Positions 8,532-19,044 are shown, numbered from the stretch's first letter. The stretch: DNA of 53,358 nucleotides from Deltaproteobacteria bacterium (GCA_015486075.1 WFSG01000042.1:1-53358); one strand, 5' to 3'. Notes: generated by a model from the letters alone, not told the origin. Numbers and translations: made by a program.

Positions 8532-10565
8532 ATGAGAAAACTGGATATATACCTTACTGTCTTACTTGTTTCCGCTGTCCTGGTCATTGCGGACTACGGG
8601 GACCTGTGGGGCGTAAGGTTCATAGATAAAAACCAGCCCGTTGCAGAGAAGGCGTTACCAAAGACTGGTCCTCCGCAAAAGCCTATGACCCAGGGGAAGC
8701 CTTCAGAAACAAAGAAATATGTAACTATGGATTTTGACGGTGTTGACATAAAGGTGTTTATAAAATTCATTGCAGATGTAACGGGAAGAAACTTTATCGT
8801 GGGCGACGATGTCCGAGGCAAGGTAACGGTTATATCCCCAAGGAAAATAACAGTGGGAGAGGCCTATAAGGTATTCGAGAGTGTTCTCGAGGTCAATGGC
8901 TACACCACAATACCCATGGGTGCTGTGACAAAGATAGTAAAGTCTTCAGAGGCAAGGACCAAGAGTGTAGAGACGATGGAGGGTAGGCCGGTAAGCGCCG
9001 AGGACAGGGTGGTGACCCAAATAGTGCCCTTGAAATATGCAGACGCCAACGACATGAGATCTCTTCTCTCGCCTCTTATGTCCAAGAGGAACTCACTACT
9101 GCTTTCATACCCACAATCAAACATACTTATAATCACGGACACGCTTTCAAATATAAAAAGGCTTACGCAGATTCTGAAGGTTATAGACATCCCTGGTTCA
9201 ACCGAAGATATACAGATTATACCACTTTCCTATGCATCTGCAGTAAAGATGGGAGATAAACTGACGCAAATTCTGTCAGAGCAGACAAAAAGAGCTATAC
9301 GCAGAAGAATCATAACACCGGGCACGCTAACATCAAAAGCCCAGATAAAGGTCATACCAGACGAGAGGACAAACTCGATAATCGTGGTAGCGCCAGCCCA
9401 AGAGATGAAAAGGATCCTTGCTCTTGTGCACAGACTCGATATACCTACTCCCTCTGGCAAAGAAGACATCCATGTTTACTACCTCCAGTACGCAAACGCT
9501 GAGGACCTAGCCAAGGTGCTCACCGAGGTCCCCACCCCTGGTGCGGCCAAGCCAGGTAGATCTACACTAGGTCCAAGGGGCAGCACCGCAACCAAGGAGG
9601 TTAAAATATCTGCGGACAAGGACACAAATTCGCTTATAATCTATGCAGAACCACAGGCATACTCCAAGATAGTGGATACCATAAAGCACCTGGACATACC
9701 CAGGAAGCAGGTATATGTAAAGGGTCTCATAATGGAGGTCAAGACCACCTCTGACTTCAAGGTGGGTGTTGAGTGGACCGGCTTCGAGGATTTCACTTAC
9801 AACAACGGCAAGAGGAAAGGCGGTATAGTGGCAAGAACAGGGAAAAATTTTATTTCCACGCCTGCCGACATACCATCTGGTCCTATTCTTGGTGTCATAG
9901 GGCAAGCCATTACGATCAACCAGGGTGGAACAGAGATTACATTCCCAAACATGACCTCCTTCATAAATGCGATGAGACAAGATACAGATGTAAACATTAT
10001 ATCCACACCTCAGATAATCACCATGGATAACAAGGAAGCAGAGATAAAGGTTGGAGAGAACGTCCCCTATGTAACAAGGGAGCAGACAGATACAACCAAT
10101 ATCAACAACGTTGTAAGGACCTACGATTACAGGGATGTGGGTGTGACGCTAAAGATAACACCACAGATTAGCCAGAAGGGTAACATACGCATGGATCTAT
10201 TCCAGGAGATAACAACCCTTGTACCTGGCCAAGGTGTCCAGGAATTCGCACCTACCACGTTAAAGAGATCGGCCAGTACAACGGTCACCATAAAGAATGG
10301 AACGACCATGGTAATAGGTGGCCTAATTGGACAGGAACTTACCTATACAAACTACAAGGTTCCTCTGCTTGGAGACATACCCGTACTTGGCCATCTCTTC
10401 AAGAGCACGAGCAGGGAGAGGGAGAAGACAAACCTTTACATATTCCTGACACCAGAGATAATAGACACCGAGGCAAAGGCCAACGAGCTCTACAGGGAGA
10501 AGTATGGGGAAATAAAGGGGATAAAGGATACGTTCGAGAAAGATAATACAGGAAAGGTAAAATGA
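8532..10565 (+). CDS. gspD: Type II secretion secretin GspD
   Basis: Outer-membrane secretin forming the exit channel of the type II system. The order is a hydrophobic N-terminal signal (about residues 5-22), an N0 domain, three N1-N3 repeats (e.g. KYADANDMRSLLSPL, YASAVKMGDKL, YLQYANAEDLAKVL), then the secretin core with VPYVTREQ and VGVTLKITPQIS. The GGLIGQE and PLLGDIPVLGHLF blocks close the core. Length 677 aa is typical. A GGGGT sequence precedes the ATG. The stop overlaps the gspE start by four bases. Confidence 0.95.
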   Translation: MRKLDIYLTVLLVSAVLVIADYGDLWGVRFIDKNQPVAEKALPKTGPPQKPMTQGKPSETKKYVTMDFDGVDIKVFIKFIADVTGRNFIVGDDVRGKVTVISPRKITVGEAYKVFESVLEVNGYTTIPMGAVTKIVKSSEARTKSVETMEGRPVSAEDRVVTQIVPLKYADANDMRSLLSPLMSKRNSLLLSYPQSNILIITDTLSNIKRLTQILKVIDIPGSTEDIQIIPLSYASAVKMGDKLTQILSEQTKRAIRRRIITPGTLTSKAQIKVIPDERTNSIIVVAPAQEMKRILALVHRLDIPTPSGKEDIHVYYLQYANAEDLAKVLTEVPTPGAAKPGRSTLGPRGSTATKEVKISADKDTNSLIIYAEPQAYSKIVDTIKHLDIPRKQVYVKGLIMEVKTTSDFKVGVEWTGFEDFTYNNGKRKGGIVARTGKNFISTPADIPSGPILGVIGQAITINQGGTEITFPNMTSFINAMRQDTDVNIISTPQIITMDNKEAEIKVGENVPYVTREQTDTTNINNVVRTYDYRDVGVTLKITPQISQKGNIRMDLFQEITTLVPGQGVQEFAPTTLKRSASTTVTIKNGTTMVIGGLIGQELTYTNYKVPLLGDIPVLGHLFKSTSREREKTNLYIFLTPEIIDTEAKANELYREKYGEIKGIKDTFEKDNTGKVK

Positions 10566-12256
10566 GGGTTAAGAGTATAGAGGATGTCCTTGTTGACTCA
10601 AAGATAATCAATGAAGCTGTGTTGGAGAATGCAAGAAGGCTCAAAAAAGAAAAGGGCGGTAACATAAAGGATATCCTTATACAGATGGGCCATGCAAAGG
10701 AGATGGACATACTAAAGGCACAGGCAGACCAGTGGGACCTTGAGGTCTTACCCGTTATTGAGACCGAGGTTGACGCCGGCATACTCGACAAGTTGAGTGT
10801 TGGTTTTCTTAGAAGGTATGTAATGGTACCCCTCAGGATAGACAAGGAAAGACTTGTACTAGCACTTAACGATCCGCTGGAACAGGAGGCAGTATTCGAC
10901 ATATCCAAGGTACTAGGTGTCAATTACGTGGAGAGGGTGCTAGCACCTAGGCAGGAGATAATATCGGCCATCAACAGGCTCAACGAGCTTAAGGAAGAGA
11001 GTGCCAAGGAGATCATGGAGGACATAGACGAGGGCGAGGAAGAGGAACTATTGAAAGACATCGAAAACATCCAGGAAGATATAACCTTGATGGAAACCGA
11101 GGCACCTATCATACGCCTTGTAAACAAGCTTATGGTGCAGGCCTTCAGAGAGAGGGCCTCGGATATCCACGTGGAGCCCTTTGAAACAGAGGTAAAGGTG
11201 CGCTTCAGGGTAGATGGAATACTGCACGATGTTCTGAGCCTGCCCAAGCGCATACATTCTGCCGTGGTATCTCGCATAAAGGTTATGGCAAGCCTTAACA
11301 TAGCAGAGAAAAGGCTGCCACAGGACGGAAGAATAGGTATAAGACTAGGTAACCATGCGGTCGACCTGAGGGTTTCAACAGTGCCAACGGTAAACGGTGA
11401 ACGGGTCGTAATGAGGATACTTGACAAGTCATCGGTTCTTATGGGACTCGAGGACCTGGGATTGTATCCTTATGACCTTGAGATAATAGAGGGACTCATA
11501 GCACAGGAACACGGCATTATTCTGGTTACGGGACCCACTGGATCTGGGAAAACAACCACCTTGTACTCTATCCTGAGCCGCATCAACTCTCCTGACAAAA
11601 ACATACTCACCATAGAAGACCCAATAGAGTACCAGCTCAAGGGTATAGGACAGATACCAGTGAACCCCAAGGTTGGCCTTACCTTTGCTTCAGGTCTTAG
11701 GTCTATTGTGAGGCAGGATCCGGATGTCATACTGGTGGGGGAGATACGTGACCTCGAAACTGCCGAGATAGCAATACAGGCTGCTCTCACCGGTCATTTA
11801 GTGTTCTCCACCCTGCATACAAACGACTCCGCAAGTGCCGTTACAAGGCTCATAGACATGGGCATAGAACCTTTCTTGGTTAGTTCTTCTGTAAATGCCA
11901 TCATTGCCCAGAGACTCGTGCGCAAGATCTGCCCTGAATGCAAGAAAGAATATACGCCTGAAGCAGAGAGCCTGCTAGAGATAGGGCTCTCTAGAAAGAT
12001 GCAGGGAAAGAAGGTATTCTACAGGGGTCAAGGGTGCAAGGCATGCCTTGAAACGGGATACCGGGGGAGAACCGGCATATACGAGATTATGTTGATGTCT
12101 GATTCCATAAAGGCCACTGTGTTAAAGACATCTGATTCAAACCAGATCAAAAAGGAAGCTATAAAACAGGGCCTTCACACCTTAAGGGAAGACGGGGCAA
12201 GGAAGGTAGAAGACGGCATTACAACCATAGAAGAGGTCTTGAGGGTGACCCAGTAG
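10562..12256 (+). CDS. gspE: Type II secretion ATPase GspE
   Basis: Cytoplasmic ATPase powering pseudopilus assembly. An N-terminal MshEN/GSPII_E_N domain (about residues 1-150) precedes the catalytic core, with Walker A GPTGSGKTT, an Asp box and GEIRDLETAEIA, and His-box TLHTNDSASA. A four-cysteine zinc site (CPEC...CKAC) is present as in GspE/PilB. Length 564 aa is normal. The acidic stretch EDIDEGEEEELLKDI between the N-domain and core is typical of T2SS ATPases. No gspF follows; radA starts two bases after the stop. Confidence 0.95.
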   Translation: MRVKSIEDVLVDSKIINEAVLENARRLKKEKGGNIKDILIQMGHAKEMDILKAQADQWDLEVLPVIETEVDAGILDKLSVGFLRRYVMVPLRIDKERLVLALNDPLEQEAVFDISKVLGVNYVERVLAPRQEIISAINRLNELKEESAKEIMEDIDEGEEEELLKDIENIQEDITLMETEAPIIRLVNKLMVQAFRERASDIHVEPFETEVKVRFRVDGILHDVLSLPKRIHSAVVSRIKVMASLNIAEKRLPQDGRIGIRLGNHAVDLRVSTVPTVNGERVVMRILDKSSVLMGLEDLGLYPYDLEIIEGLIAQEHGIILVTGPTGSGKTTTLYSILSRINSPDKNILTIEDPIEYQLKGIGQIPVNPKVGLTFASGLRSIVRQDPDVILVGEIRDLETAEIAIQAALTGHLVFSTLHTNDSASAVTRLIDMGIEPFLVSSSVNAIIAQRLVRKICPECKKEYTPEAESLLEIGLSRKMQGKKVFYRGQGCKACLETGYRGRTGIYEIMLMSDSIKATVLKTSDSNQIKKEAIKQGLHTLREDGARKVEDGITTIEEVLRVTQ

Positions 12257-12258
12257 TA

Positions 12259-13620
12259 ATGGCGAGGCAGAGAAGGGTCTACAGGTGTACCAATTGTGGC
12301 TTGATGCTAGAACAGTGGATAGGTAGGTGCCCTCAATGCGGCGAGTGGAATACCATCGTAGAGGATGCTCTTCCTGCTGGTAAAACCCGTTCAATAAGAA
12401 ACGAGCATACCTTAAAACCAGTTCCGCTCAATGCCATAGATACAGAAGCAACCATTTCAAGAACGAGTACGGGAATTGATGAGCTTGACAGGGTCCTGGG
12501 AGGAGGTGTTGTCAAGGGCTCTTTTATCCTGGTTGGCGGCGATCCTGGCATAGGAAAGTCCACAATACTACTACAGATGGCAAACAAGGTTGCATCCAAC
12601 CATGCCAGGGTACTCTACGTAACAGGCGAGGAGTCTGCAGAGCAGCTCAAGATGAGAGGAGAAAGACTCGGCATAGAATCTGGCGACCTGCTTGTATATC
12701 CAGAGGTCATGCTTGAGAATATAAAAGAGCAAATAAGCTCTTCCTCCCCTGATATAGTGATTATTGATTCTATACAGTCCATACTTTCCAGTGACATAGA
12801 CACACCACCCGGTAGCATCGCACAGATACGTAACGGTGCCGGAGCGCTACTTGAGATTGCCAAGGGCATGAACATCACCGTGTTCGTGGTTGGTCATGTG
12901 ACCAAGGACGGGTGGATCGCCGGCCCCAAGATGCTTGAACACTTAGTTGATACCGTGTTGTACTTTGAAGGTGACTCAGCCGGTGCATACAGGGTCTTGA
13001 GAACCGTTAAGAACCGTTTTGGGCCAACCGGGGAGATAGGCGTCTTCGAGATGAAGTCAGATGGACTCCAGGAGGTAAAGGACCCTTCGCACCTGTTTAT
13101 ACATGGCCATGGTAATGACCTCCCTGGTGCAGCCGTTATGGCCACGATTGAAGGTACCAGGGCATTACTCGTAGAGGTCCAGTCTCTTGTAAGCAGATCG
13201 AGCTTTAGCATGCCACGAAGGATATCCATAGGTATTGATTTGTCCAGGCTTTCTGTCCTGCTGGCCGTACTCGAGAAAAGGGGGGGATTGAGACTTTCAT
13301 CGTCCGATGTCGTGGTAAGTGTTGCAGGTGGAATAAAGGTTGTAGAACCAGCGATTGACCTCTCAGTTATAATGGCCATAGCATCAAGCGCTCTGGATAA
13401 AACCGTACCAAGGGGAACGGTGTTTATCGGTGAGATAGGCCTTAACGGCGAGGTGAGAGCTGTCAGCAGGATAGATACCAGGGTAAATGAGGCAAAAAGA
13501 ATGGGTTTCTCGAACGTTGTAATACCTAGTTCAAACATGGCCAGCCTAGATAATACAGAAGGTATAAAGGTATTGCCAATCTCGTCAATAAGGCAAGCAA
13601 TAAGCGTCTTTAAGGAATAA
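12259..13620 (+). CDS. radA: DNA repair protein RadA
   Basis: RecA-like helicase that promotes branch migration during recombinational repair. It has an N-terminal zinc finger (CTNC...CPQC, residues 10-32), Walker A GDPGIGKST, the RadA signature KNRFGPTGEIGVF and a C-terminal Lon-protease-like domain. Length 453 aa is normal. It sits directly behind gspE, probably in the same transcript, with no functional link implied. It ends 8 bases from the convergent queG stop. Confidence 0.95.
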   Translation: MARQRRVYRCTNCGLMLEQWIGRCPQCGEWNTIVEDALPAGKTRSIRNEHTLKPVPLNAIDTEATISRTSTGIDELDRVLGGGVVKGSFILVGGDPGIGKSTILLQMANKVASNHARVLYVTGEESAEQLKMRGERLGIESGDLLVYPEVMLENIKEQISSSSPDIVIIDSIQSILSSDIDTPPGSIAQIRNGAGALLEIAKGMNITVFVVGHVTKDGWIAGPKMLEHLVDTVLYFEGDSAGAYRVLRTVKNRFGPTGEIGVFEMKSDGLQEVKDPSHLFIHGHGNDLPGAAVMATIEGTRALLVEVQSLVSRSSFSMPRRISIGIDLSRLSVLLAVLEKRGGLRLSSSDVVVSVAGGIKVVEPAIDLSVIMAIASSALDKTVPRGTVFIGEIGLNGEVRAVSRIDTRVNEAKRMGFSNVVIPSSNMASLDNTEGIKVLPISSIRQAISVFKE

Positions 13621-13628
13621 GCCCTAAA

Positions 13629-14546
13629 TCATGAATGCCAGTCAAGTGCAGCCAGGTTTCTTGTAAACTGTTCATAGCTTACCCGGTCTAACACACTGTG
13701 TCTCCTTAACCTGTAGAATTCTTCGTGGATAAGGCTGTGCAACTTTTCAATAGTATAGTTTGACAGATCATGCTGTTTAATAAATCCAGGTTCTTTTGTG
13801 CAAGGCGTGTTCCTGTTCCAAGGACAGACTTCCTGGCATACATCACAACCGAATATCATCCTGCTTTTCTTTATCATCCCCTTCTCCAAGTCCGTGAATG
13901 CCCTTTTCAATTCTATGGTAAGGTATGATATGCAAAGCCTTGCATCAACCGTTCTGTCCTCCTTTATCGCTCCAGAAGGGCATGCATCAATACATGCCCT
14001 GCAGGTACCACACCTGTCAGGGCAGGGATTATCCACTGGGTATTCCCTGTTTATTACAAGTTCTCCAAGAAACACCCAGGAACCGAACTCCTGCGTTATG
14101 AGAAGAGAATTCTTACCCTGCCAGCCCAGCCCTGCCTTTTGTGCCAGTGCTTTTTCTGCAATGGGTGCACTATCCACAAAGGGCCTTGCAACCAGTCCAG
14201 AGTCGGCCTCCTTCATAAATATGTAGAGCTTATTCAGCTTGTCCTTAAGGACCGCGTGATAATCATGAGATCTTACATATCTGGATACGTGAGAACTAGG
14301 TGGATCCAAAGACGAAAAATAGTTAATCGCTATGCATATGACTGTCCTTGCACCATCCAGGATCAAACGTGGATCAAACCTTTTCTCAATGTTTCTATGG
14401 AGCCAACCCATCTCTCCAGCCCGGCCTGAGTCGAGCCAGTGCTTAAATACTGAAAGGTTTTCATAGGTTAGACGAGCATCCGTGAAGCCAATAAGGTCTA
14501 TACCAGATTCCCTTGCATAGGATATGATTTCTTCCCTAGAGCGCAT
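13629..14546 (-). CDS. queG: Epoxyqueuosine reductase
   Basis: Cobalamin- and 4Fe-4S-dependent enzyme reducing epoxyqueuosine to queuosine in tRNA. Two ferredoxin-type clusters are visible: CGTCRACIDACPSGAI and CDVCQEVCPWN. The family block EKALAQKAGLGWQGKNS carries a conserved Lys-Asn-Ser turn. At 305 aa it is the short form, lacking the C-terminal HEAT-like extension seen in some homologues. It lies 30 bases downstream of a histidine kinase gene on the same strand, likely by chance. Confidence 0.93.
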   Translation of the reverse strand: MRSREEIISYARESGIDLIGFTDARLTYENLSVFKHWLDSGRAGEMGWLHRNIEKRFDPRLILDGARTVICIAINYFSSLDPPSSHVSRYVRSHDYHAVLKDKLNKLYIFMKEADSGLVARPFVDSAPIAEKALAQKAGLGWQGKNSLLITQEFGSWVFLGELVINREYPVDNPCPDRCGTCRACIDACPSGAIKEDRTVDARLCISYLTIELKRAFTDLEKGMIKKSRMIFGCDVCQEVCPWNRNTPCTKEPGFIKQHDLSNYTIEKLHSLIHEEFYRLRRHSVLDRVSYEQFTRNLAALDWHS

Positions 14547-14575
14547 CTAATGGAAAACAATAACCTGAAAATTGC

Positions 14576-16486
14576 CTACCGGGCAAGGAGATGTTCAACC
14601 GTGGCCAACAGTTCCCCTGGTAGAAAGGGTTTTTGCAAGAATGCCTTATCCCTTAGGTCTGACGCGGTTATTATCTCGTCACCATAGCCTGACATATACA
14701 CGACCTTCATATCCGGCCATATGGAGAGCATCTTACTTGAGAGCATCTTGCCGTTGATCCTCCGCATTATGACATCTGTTATAAGTATGTCTATCTTGCC
14801 CTTGTTTTCCCTTGCAAGTAAAAGTGCATCACCACCGTTCCTGGCCGAAAGAACATTGTAGCCTGCATCCCTTAGTATGTCTACGACCAGGTCACGTACA
14901 GTGTCATCGTCTTCTACAACCAGTATGGTCTTGTTTTCAATGTCCTTTAATTGGCTAGTCTTGGATGCAGCAACTTTGCTGCCCGCATCCTCATTTACAG
15001 CTGGTATAAAGAGCGTAAAAGCAGTACCCTTACCAGGTTCACTCTCAACCAGTATATCACCCCCTGCATCCTTTACAATGCTGTAAACAGTTGATAATCC
15101 ATATCCAATAGTATTTGTGGACTGATCCAGGAATGACTCCACGAGCTCTTGGTGAACCTTTCTATCCAGCCCCTTACCCGTATCTCTTACAGTAATGCAA
15201 GCGTATTCCCCAGAGTTAAGCCCCAGGTAATCATGACCATCATCCCTGTCTATGTTCACCCTATCTGTGGCTATTGTGATGTCTCCACCGTCGGGCATTG
15301 CCACCTTGGCATTCATTACCAGGTTCATTATGCACTGTACAAGGTGTGACGGTTTGATCCTGACCTTTGGCATGTTTTTCTTAAGCGCGAGAGAAAGCTG
15401 GATGTTCTCGCTAGTCAATCTATCAAGTAAGGACTCCAAGCGTGATATTTCATCGTTTACATCAAGAACCCCGGCCTTTGAACTACTGGTTTCACCGAAA
15501 GAAATCATATTTTCTGCTAGCCTTAGTGCCTTTCTCCCGGTGTCGTAGATCTGCCGAACCTTGTCGTAGGCAGGACTACCTGGATCCAGGGACTTAAGTG
15601 CGAGTTCTGAATATCCCGTGATAGCCGTTGTAAGGTTTCTGAATTCATGCGCAATGCTTGCTGCAAAACCCTCTATGAGTTCAGCCTTTGCCGAGGGGAG
15701 CAGCTTTTTCTGAAGGTTTCTGTAGTCGGTTATATCCTGGGCATTAAAATGCAGGGCAACGATTTTACCATCCCTCATAACAGGCCTGCCACTCACGAGT
15801 ATCTGCCGTATATCACCTTTCTTAGTAAGTATCCTTTCCTCTCTAAAGTACTCCTTGCCCTGTGTTACATGCCTAAAGATCTCAAAGAAGTGTTCTTTGT
15901 CTTCCTCTGGTGCAATCTTGAGGATATTTTTGCCTATGAGCTCGGGAATTGTATAACCACTTATCTCGCTTGCCTTGCGGTTTAACCTAGTTACAAATCC
16001 GCTTGTATCCGTTGTTATAATCATCTCGTTTGCATTTTCGAACAGGTCTTCATAGGTCTCCTTCTCTTCCTCGGACGCCTTTGAAGACTCTACAAGGCTA
16101 GTGATATCTGTCATTACTCCAAGAACGCCCTGTTTGCCAGCATTACCCGTTAAGACAGTCTCAGTGATTATAACCCACTTGTTTACCCCATCCGCGTAGG
16201 CTATTGTATCCATCCTTTCATCTGAAGAACTGGTCCGTATAATATCTGCTAGCCTTTCCATGTTTCTTTGCGCAAAGTCATCTGGCAGAAAATCAAGGTC
16301 AGTCTTTCCAATGGCATCTTTAGCATCGGATACACCCAGAATATCCGCGTGTGCACTATTGACCCACACGTAGCGTCCCTTTGTATCTTTAAGGTAGACC
16401 GCATCCCGGATATCATCTAGGGCAGCAAGCATGTCTTGAATTTCAACGGTTAAACCCACACCTTGCATAGTATCACCCAATTTCAT
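14576..16486 (-). CDS. PAS-PAS hybrid histidine kinase with receiver domain
   Basis: Two PAS sensor domains (about residues 15-135 and 145-258), a HisKA domain with H280 in SIAHEFRN, an HATPase domain and a C-terminal receiver with its acceptor Asp in ITDVIM. No membrane helix is seen, so it is a cytoplasmic hybrid sensor. The N box (NLVMNA) and DTGKGLD are present, but the usual FEPFFTTK ATP-lid block reads VESFLDQSTN. The catalytic cycle may therefore be altered. The second PAS closely resembles the second PAS of the adjacent kinase, pointing to a common origin. The output is unknown; no DNA-binding regulator lies nearby. Confidence 0.9.
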   Translation of the reverse strand: MKLGDTMQGVGLTVEIQDMLAALDDIRDAVYLKDTKGRYVWVNSAHADILGVSDAKDAIGKTDLDFLPDDFAQRNMERLADIIRTSSSDERMDTIAYADGVNKWVIITETVLTGNAGKQGVLGVMTDITSLVESSKASEEEKETYEDLFENANEMIITTDTSGFVTRLNRKASEISGYTIPELIGKNILKIAPEEDKEHFFEIFRHVTQGKEYFREERILTKKGDIRQILVSGRPVMRDGKIVALHFNAQDITDYRNLQKKLLPSAKAELIEGFAASIAHEFRNLTTAITGYSELALKSLDPGSPAYDKVRQIYDTGRKALRLAENMISFGETSSSKAGVLDVNDEISRLESLLDRLTSENIQLSLALKKNMPKVRIKPSHLVQCIMNLVMNAKVAMPDGGDITIATDRVNIDRDDGHDYLGLNSGEYACITVRDTGKGLDRKVHQELVESFLDQSTNTIGYGLSTVYSIVKDAGGDILVESEPGKGTAFTLFIPAVNEDAGSKVAASKTSQLKDIENKTILVVEDDDTVRDLVVDILRDAGYNVLSARNGGDALLLARENKGKIDILITDVIMRRINGKMLSSKMLSIWPDMKVVYMSGYGDEIITASDLRDKAFLQKPFLPGELLATVEHLLAR

Positions 16487-16560
16487 CTATACCCACCTCT
16501 GGATCTTATTATCGGCAGGTCTATGCATAGATTTAACAGCCTTTTTCTAAGTCTTTGGTT

Positions 16561-18828
16561 CTAGGAAAGAATATCCTCTATCAGACTTGAGAGTTCTACC
16601 ATGTTAAATGGCTTGTTCAGCCTGGCTACGACCATGGGATTCTTCACCAGGTCCACGTTTTCTTCGTGTTCAAAGGAGAATCCAGAAGATATTACAACCT
16701 TTGTATTTATATTATGTTTTTCCATCTCTTCTAGCGTGTGAGGTCCGTCAAGACCGGGCATAATCATATCCAGTATGACAAGGTCAAAGTCCCCGTTGTT
16801 CTTGAGTATCTCAAGGCATTGCTTCCCATTCTCGGCTGTTATTACGCGGTGGCCCATTGTCTCAAGCATTTCCTTTCCTATCTCGCGTATCATGTCTTCA
16901 TCGTCCACCAGTAGTATCTTTTTACCAGAGTTCCTGGACCTTATACGAACCTTGGCCTTAACATTCGTTTCCTCTATCCGTACTTCACCTAGCCTTGAAA
17001 GAGGTAAGAAGACCGTGAATCTTGTGCCCACACCCTCTTCTGAATAGACAATTATGGAACCACCGGCGTTTTTAACTATGTTATACGTTATGGAAAGACC
17101 CAGGCCCGTACCCTTGTTAGGGCCCTTTGTTTTTGTGGTAAAAAAAGGATCAAATATCTTTGGCAAGGCTTCCTTGCTTATACCACAGCCGTTGTCAGTG
17201 ACATCAATCTTTACAAAGGTGCCATCGGACGGCAGCAGGTAACGTCTCCTGCTATCAGCATCCACATATACCTTGGAATAGGCAATAGTGATCTTACCTC
17301 CCTGACTGCTACCTATTGCATCTCTTGCGTTTATTATCAGGTTTAGTAGGACTTGTGTAAGCTGGGTATGGTCAATGTAAACACTATACTTGTTTGACTC
17401 ACCTTTGTTCTTAAGCTCTATGTTCTTTGGAATGGACTTCGCCGCAATACTAACCACCTCGTCGATAGCCTTATTAATCAGCAGGTTCTCGGGTTTCCCG
17501 TCGTGCTTCTTCGAGAATGCAAGAATTTGTTGTACGAGGTTCTTGGCCCGTTCTGTTATGTTATCAAGTGTATCAAGGTATTGTTCTTTCTTTTCACTGT
17601 CATCTGTCAATCTCAACATGCTTAGGTTTCCTACTATACCTGTCAATATATTGTTGAGATCGTGTGCGAAACCGCTGGAAAGCTCGCCTATTGTCTCCAT
17701 CTTCTGTGCATGTAGGAGCTGCAACTCCATGTGCTTCTTGTCTGTGACATCAACGGCCGTAAAGACTATGCCTCCTACACCATCGCCAAGAGCAAGTGGA
17801 TATATGTTTATGCTGAACACCCTATTGGAGTTTCTTGTCAATGTCTCTTCAGGAAGGATTACTGGCTTGTTCTCCTCTAGTATGTTCTCGAAGTACTTCC
17901 TGTACCGCTCCATGAAAGGGTCTATGGAGAAGAAATCCTTTCCCACTAGGCTTGCCTTAGGTCTGTTGAGTATCTTCTCACATACAGGATTTACAAGGAC
18001 TATCTTGGCAAAGCGGTCCAGGCACATAATGAGGTTTGGACTGGATTCAATAATGCTCTTTAGCCTCTCTCTTAGTTCGTCGATGGTCTTTGTTGCCTCT
18101 TTCATATATGTTATATCATGTGCATTGTACTGTATCTCTAGTATCTTATCACCCTTCTTTATCACACCTCCACTAGCTAGCAGGTAACAAACCTTGCCGG
18201 CCTTTGTCATTCCCCTCAGCTCCTTTAGAGGCCTTTTTCCATCAAGGAGTTCATTCCAGAAGCTTATGTATTCCTTCCTGTCCTCAGGATATGCTATCTT
18301 CAGAATGCTCTCGCCCAGCAATTCTTCCCTAGAGTAACCTGAGATCTCTTCCACCTTTTTGTTGAGCCTTAGGATATAGCCATTCTCATCAGTGGTGATG
18401 ATCATTTCATTGGCGTTTTCGAAAAGGGCTTCAAATCTTTCCTGGCTCTGCCTTAGTCTCTCCTCCATTTCTTTTCTTGTGGTTATATCGATCGTGAGGC
18501 CGTAGAAACCGATCCTTCTACCGGTTTTGTCTTTAAGCAGGGACGCCGAGTTGAAAATTATGGCCTTTGAGCCATCCCTTCTGGTAATTTCGTACTCCAC
18601 GTTACCCGGTTCTCCAGTCCTATATATCTTGTTAAAGGTCTCGAAGAGCATCTTGGCAGTATCCTCTGACACGTATTCCCTGAAGTTGAGTCCGATGAGT
18701 TCTTCCCTAGGAAGCTTGGCTATCCTGCAAAGGGTGTTATTCACGAACGTAAATGTACCCTCAAGGTCTATCTCGTAATAGCCCTCCTGCATATTCTCAA
18801 TGATGCTGGCAAACCTATCTGTATCCAT
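16561..18828 (-). CDS. PAS-PAS-PAS hybrid histidine kinase with receiver domain
   Basis: Three PAS domains (about residues 6-122, 136-246, 252-375) precede HisKA (GFAHDLNN carries the phospho-acceptor His). A complete HATPase follows with GTGLGLS and DPFFTTK, then a C-terminal receiver with Asp in LDMIMPGLDG. It has 755 aa and no membrane segment. It lies 75 bases upstream of the other kinase on the same strand, so the two are probably co-expressed and may phosphorylate each other or a shared partner elsewhere. Signal and target cannot be deduced. Confidence 0.92.
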   Translation of the reverse strand: MDTDRFASIIENMQEGYYEIDLEGTFTFVNNTLCRIAKLPREELIGLNFREYVSEDTAKMLFETFNKIYRTGEPGNVEYEITRRDGSKAIIFNSASLLKDKTGRRIGFYGLTIDITTRKEMEERLRQSQERFEALFENANEMIITTDENGYILRLNKKVEEISGYSREELLGESILKIAYPEDRKEYISFWNELLDGKRPLKELRGMTKAGKVCYLLASGGVIKKGDKILEIQYNAHDITYMKEATKTIDELRERLKSIIESSPNLIMCLDRFAKIVLVNPVCEKILNRPKASLVGKDFFSIDPFMERYRKYFENILEENKPVILPEETLTRNSNRVFSINIYPLALGDGVGGIVFTAVDVTDKKHMELQLLHAQKMETIGELSSGFAHDLNNILTGIVGNLSMLRLTDDSEKKEQYLDTLDNITERAKNLVQQILAFSKKHDGKPENLLINKAIDEVVSIAAKSIPKNIELKNKGESNKYSVYIDHTQLTQVLLNLIINARDAIGSSQGGKITIAYSKVYVDADSRRRYLLPSDGTFVKIDVTDNGCGISKEALPKIFDPFFTTKTKGPNKGTGLGLSITYNIVKNAGGSIIVYSEEGVGTRFTVFLPLSRLGEVRIEETNVKAKVRIRSRNSGKKILLVDDEDMIREIGKEMLETMGHRVITAENGKQCLEILKNNGDFDLVILDMIMPGLDGPHTLEEMEKHNINTKVVISSGFSFEHEENVDLVKNPMVVARLNKPFNMVELSSLIEDILS

Positions 18829-18836
18829 GAGCTATC

Positions 18837-18859
18837 AAGTCTTCCCAAAGTTAAGACTT
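18837..18859 (-). promoter_or_regulatory. Hairpin in the leader of the triple-PAS kinase
   Basis: AAGTCTT and AAGACTT form perfect 7-base arms around a 9-base loop, ending 9 bases upstream of the kinase ATG. It could fold over the ribosome site or be an operator. Evidence is structural only. Confidence 0.3.
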
Positions 18860-19044
18860 TGTTCTATGGTATACCCTATCGACACCTGTCAACACAAACT
18901 TTATGCACCCGGACCTTTGCATCATGTGTAACATTTTGACGTTACTTGTCATGTCAAGGTTACTGGCACGAGTGGTCGATTTACAGGGGATAGCTATGTG
19001 AATATCTTTGACAATTTCTTTTAATTAACTTGTTTCCGATAGTA

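Noticed and set aside
10399-11427. Minus-strand frames opposite gspD/gspE
   Set aside because: Ser-rich antisense shadows of genes with clear family motifs on the plus strand.
18964-18979. TGGCACG as a sigma-54 promoter before the MoxR gene
   Set aside because: The -12 element reads GTCGA instead of TTGCA, so the essential GC is missing.
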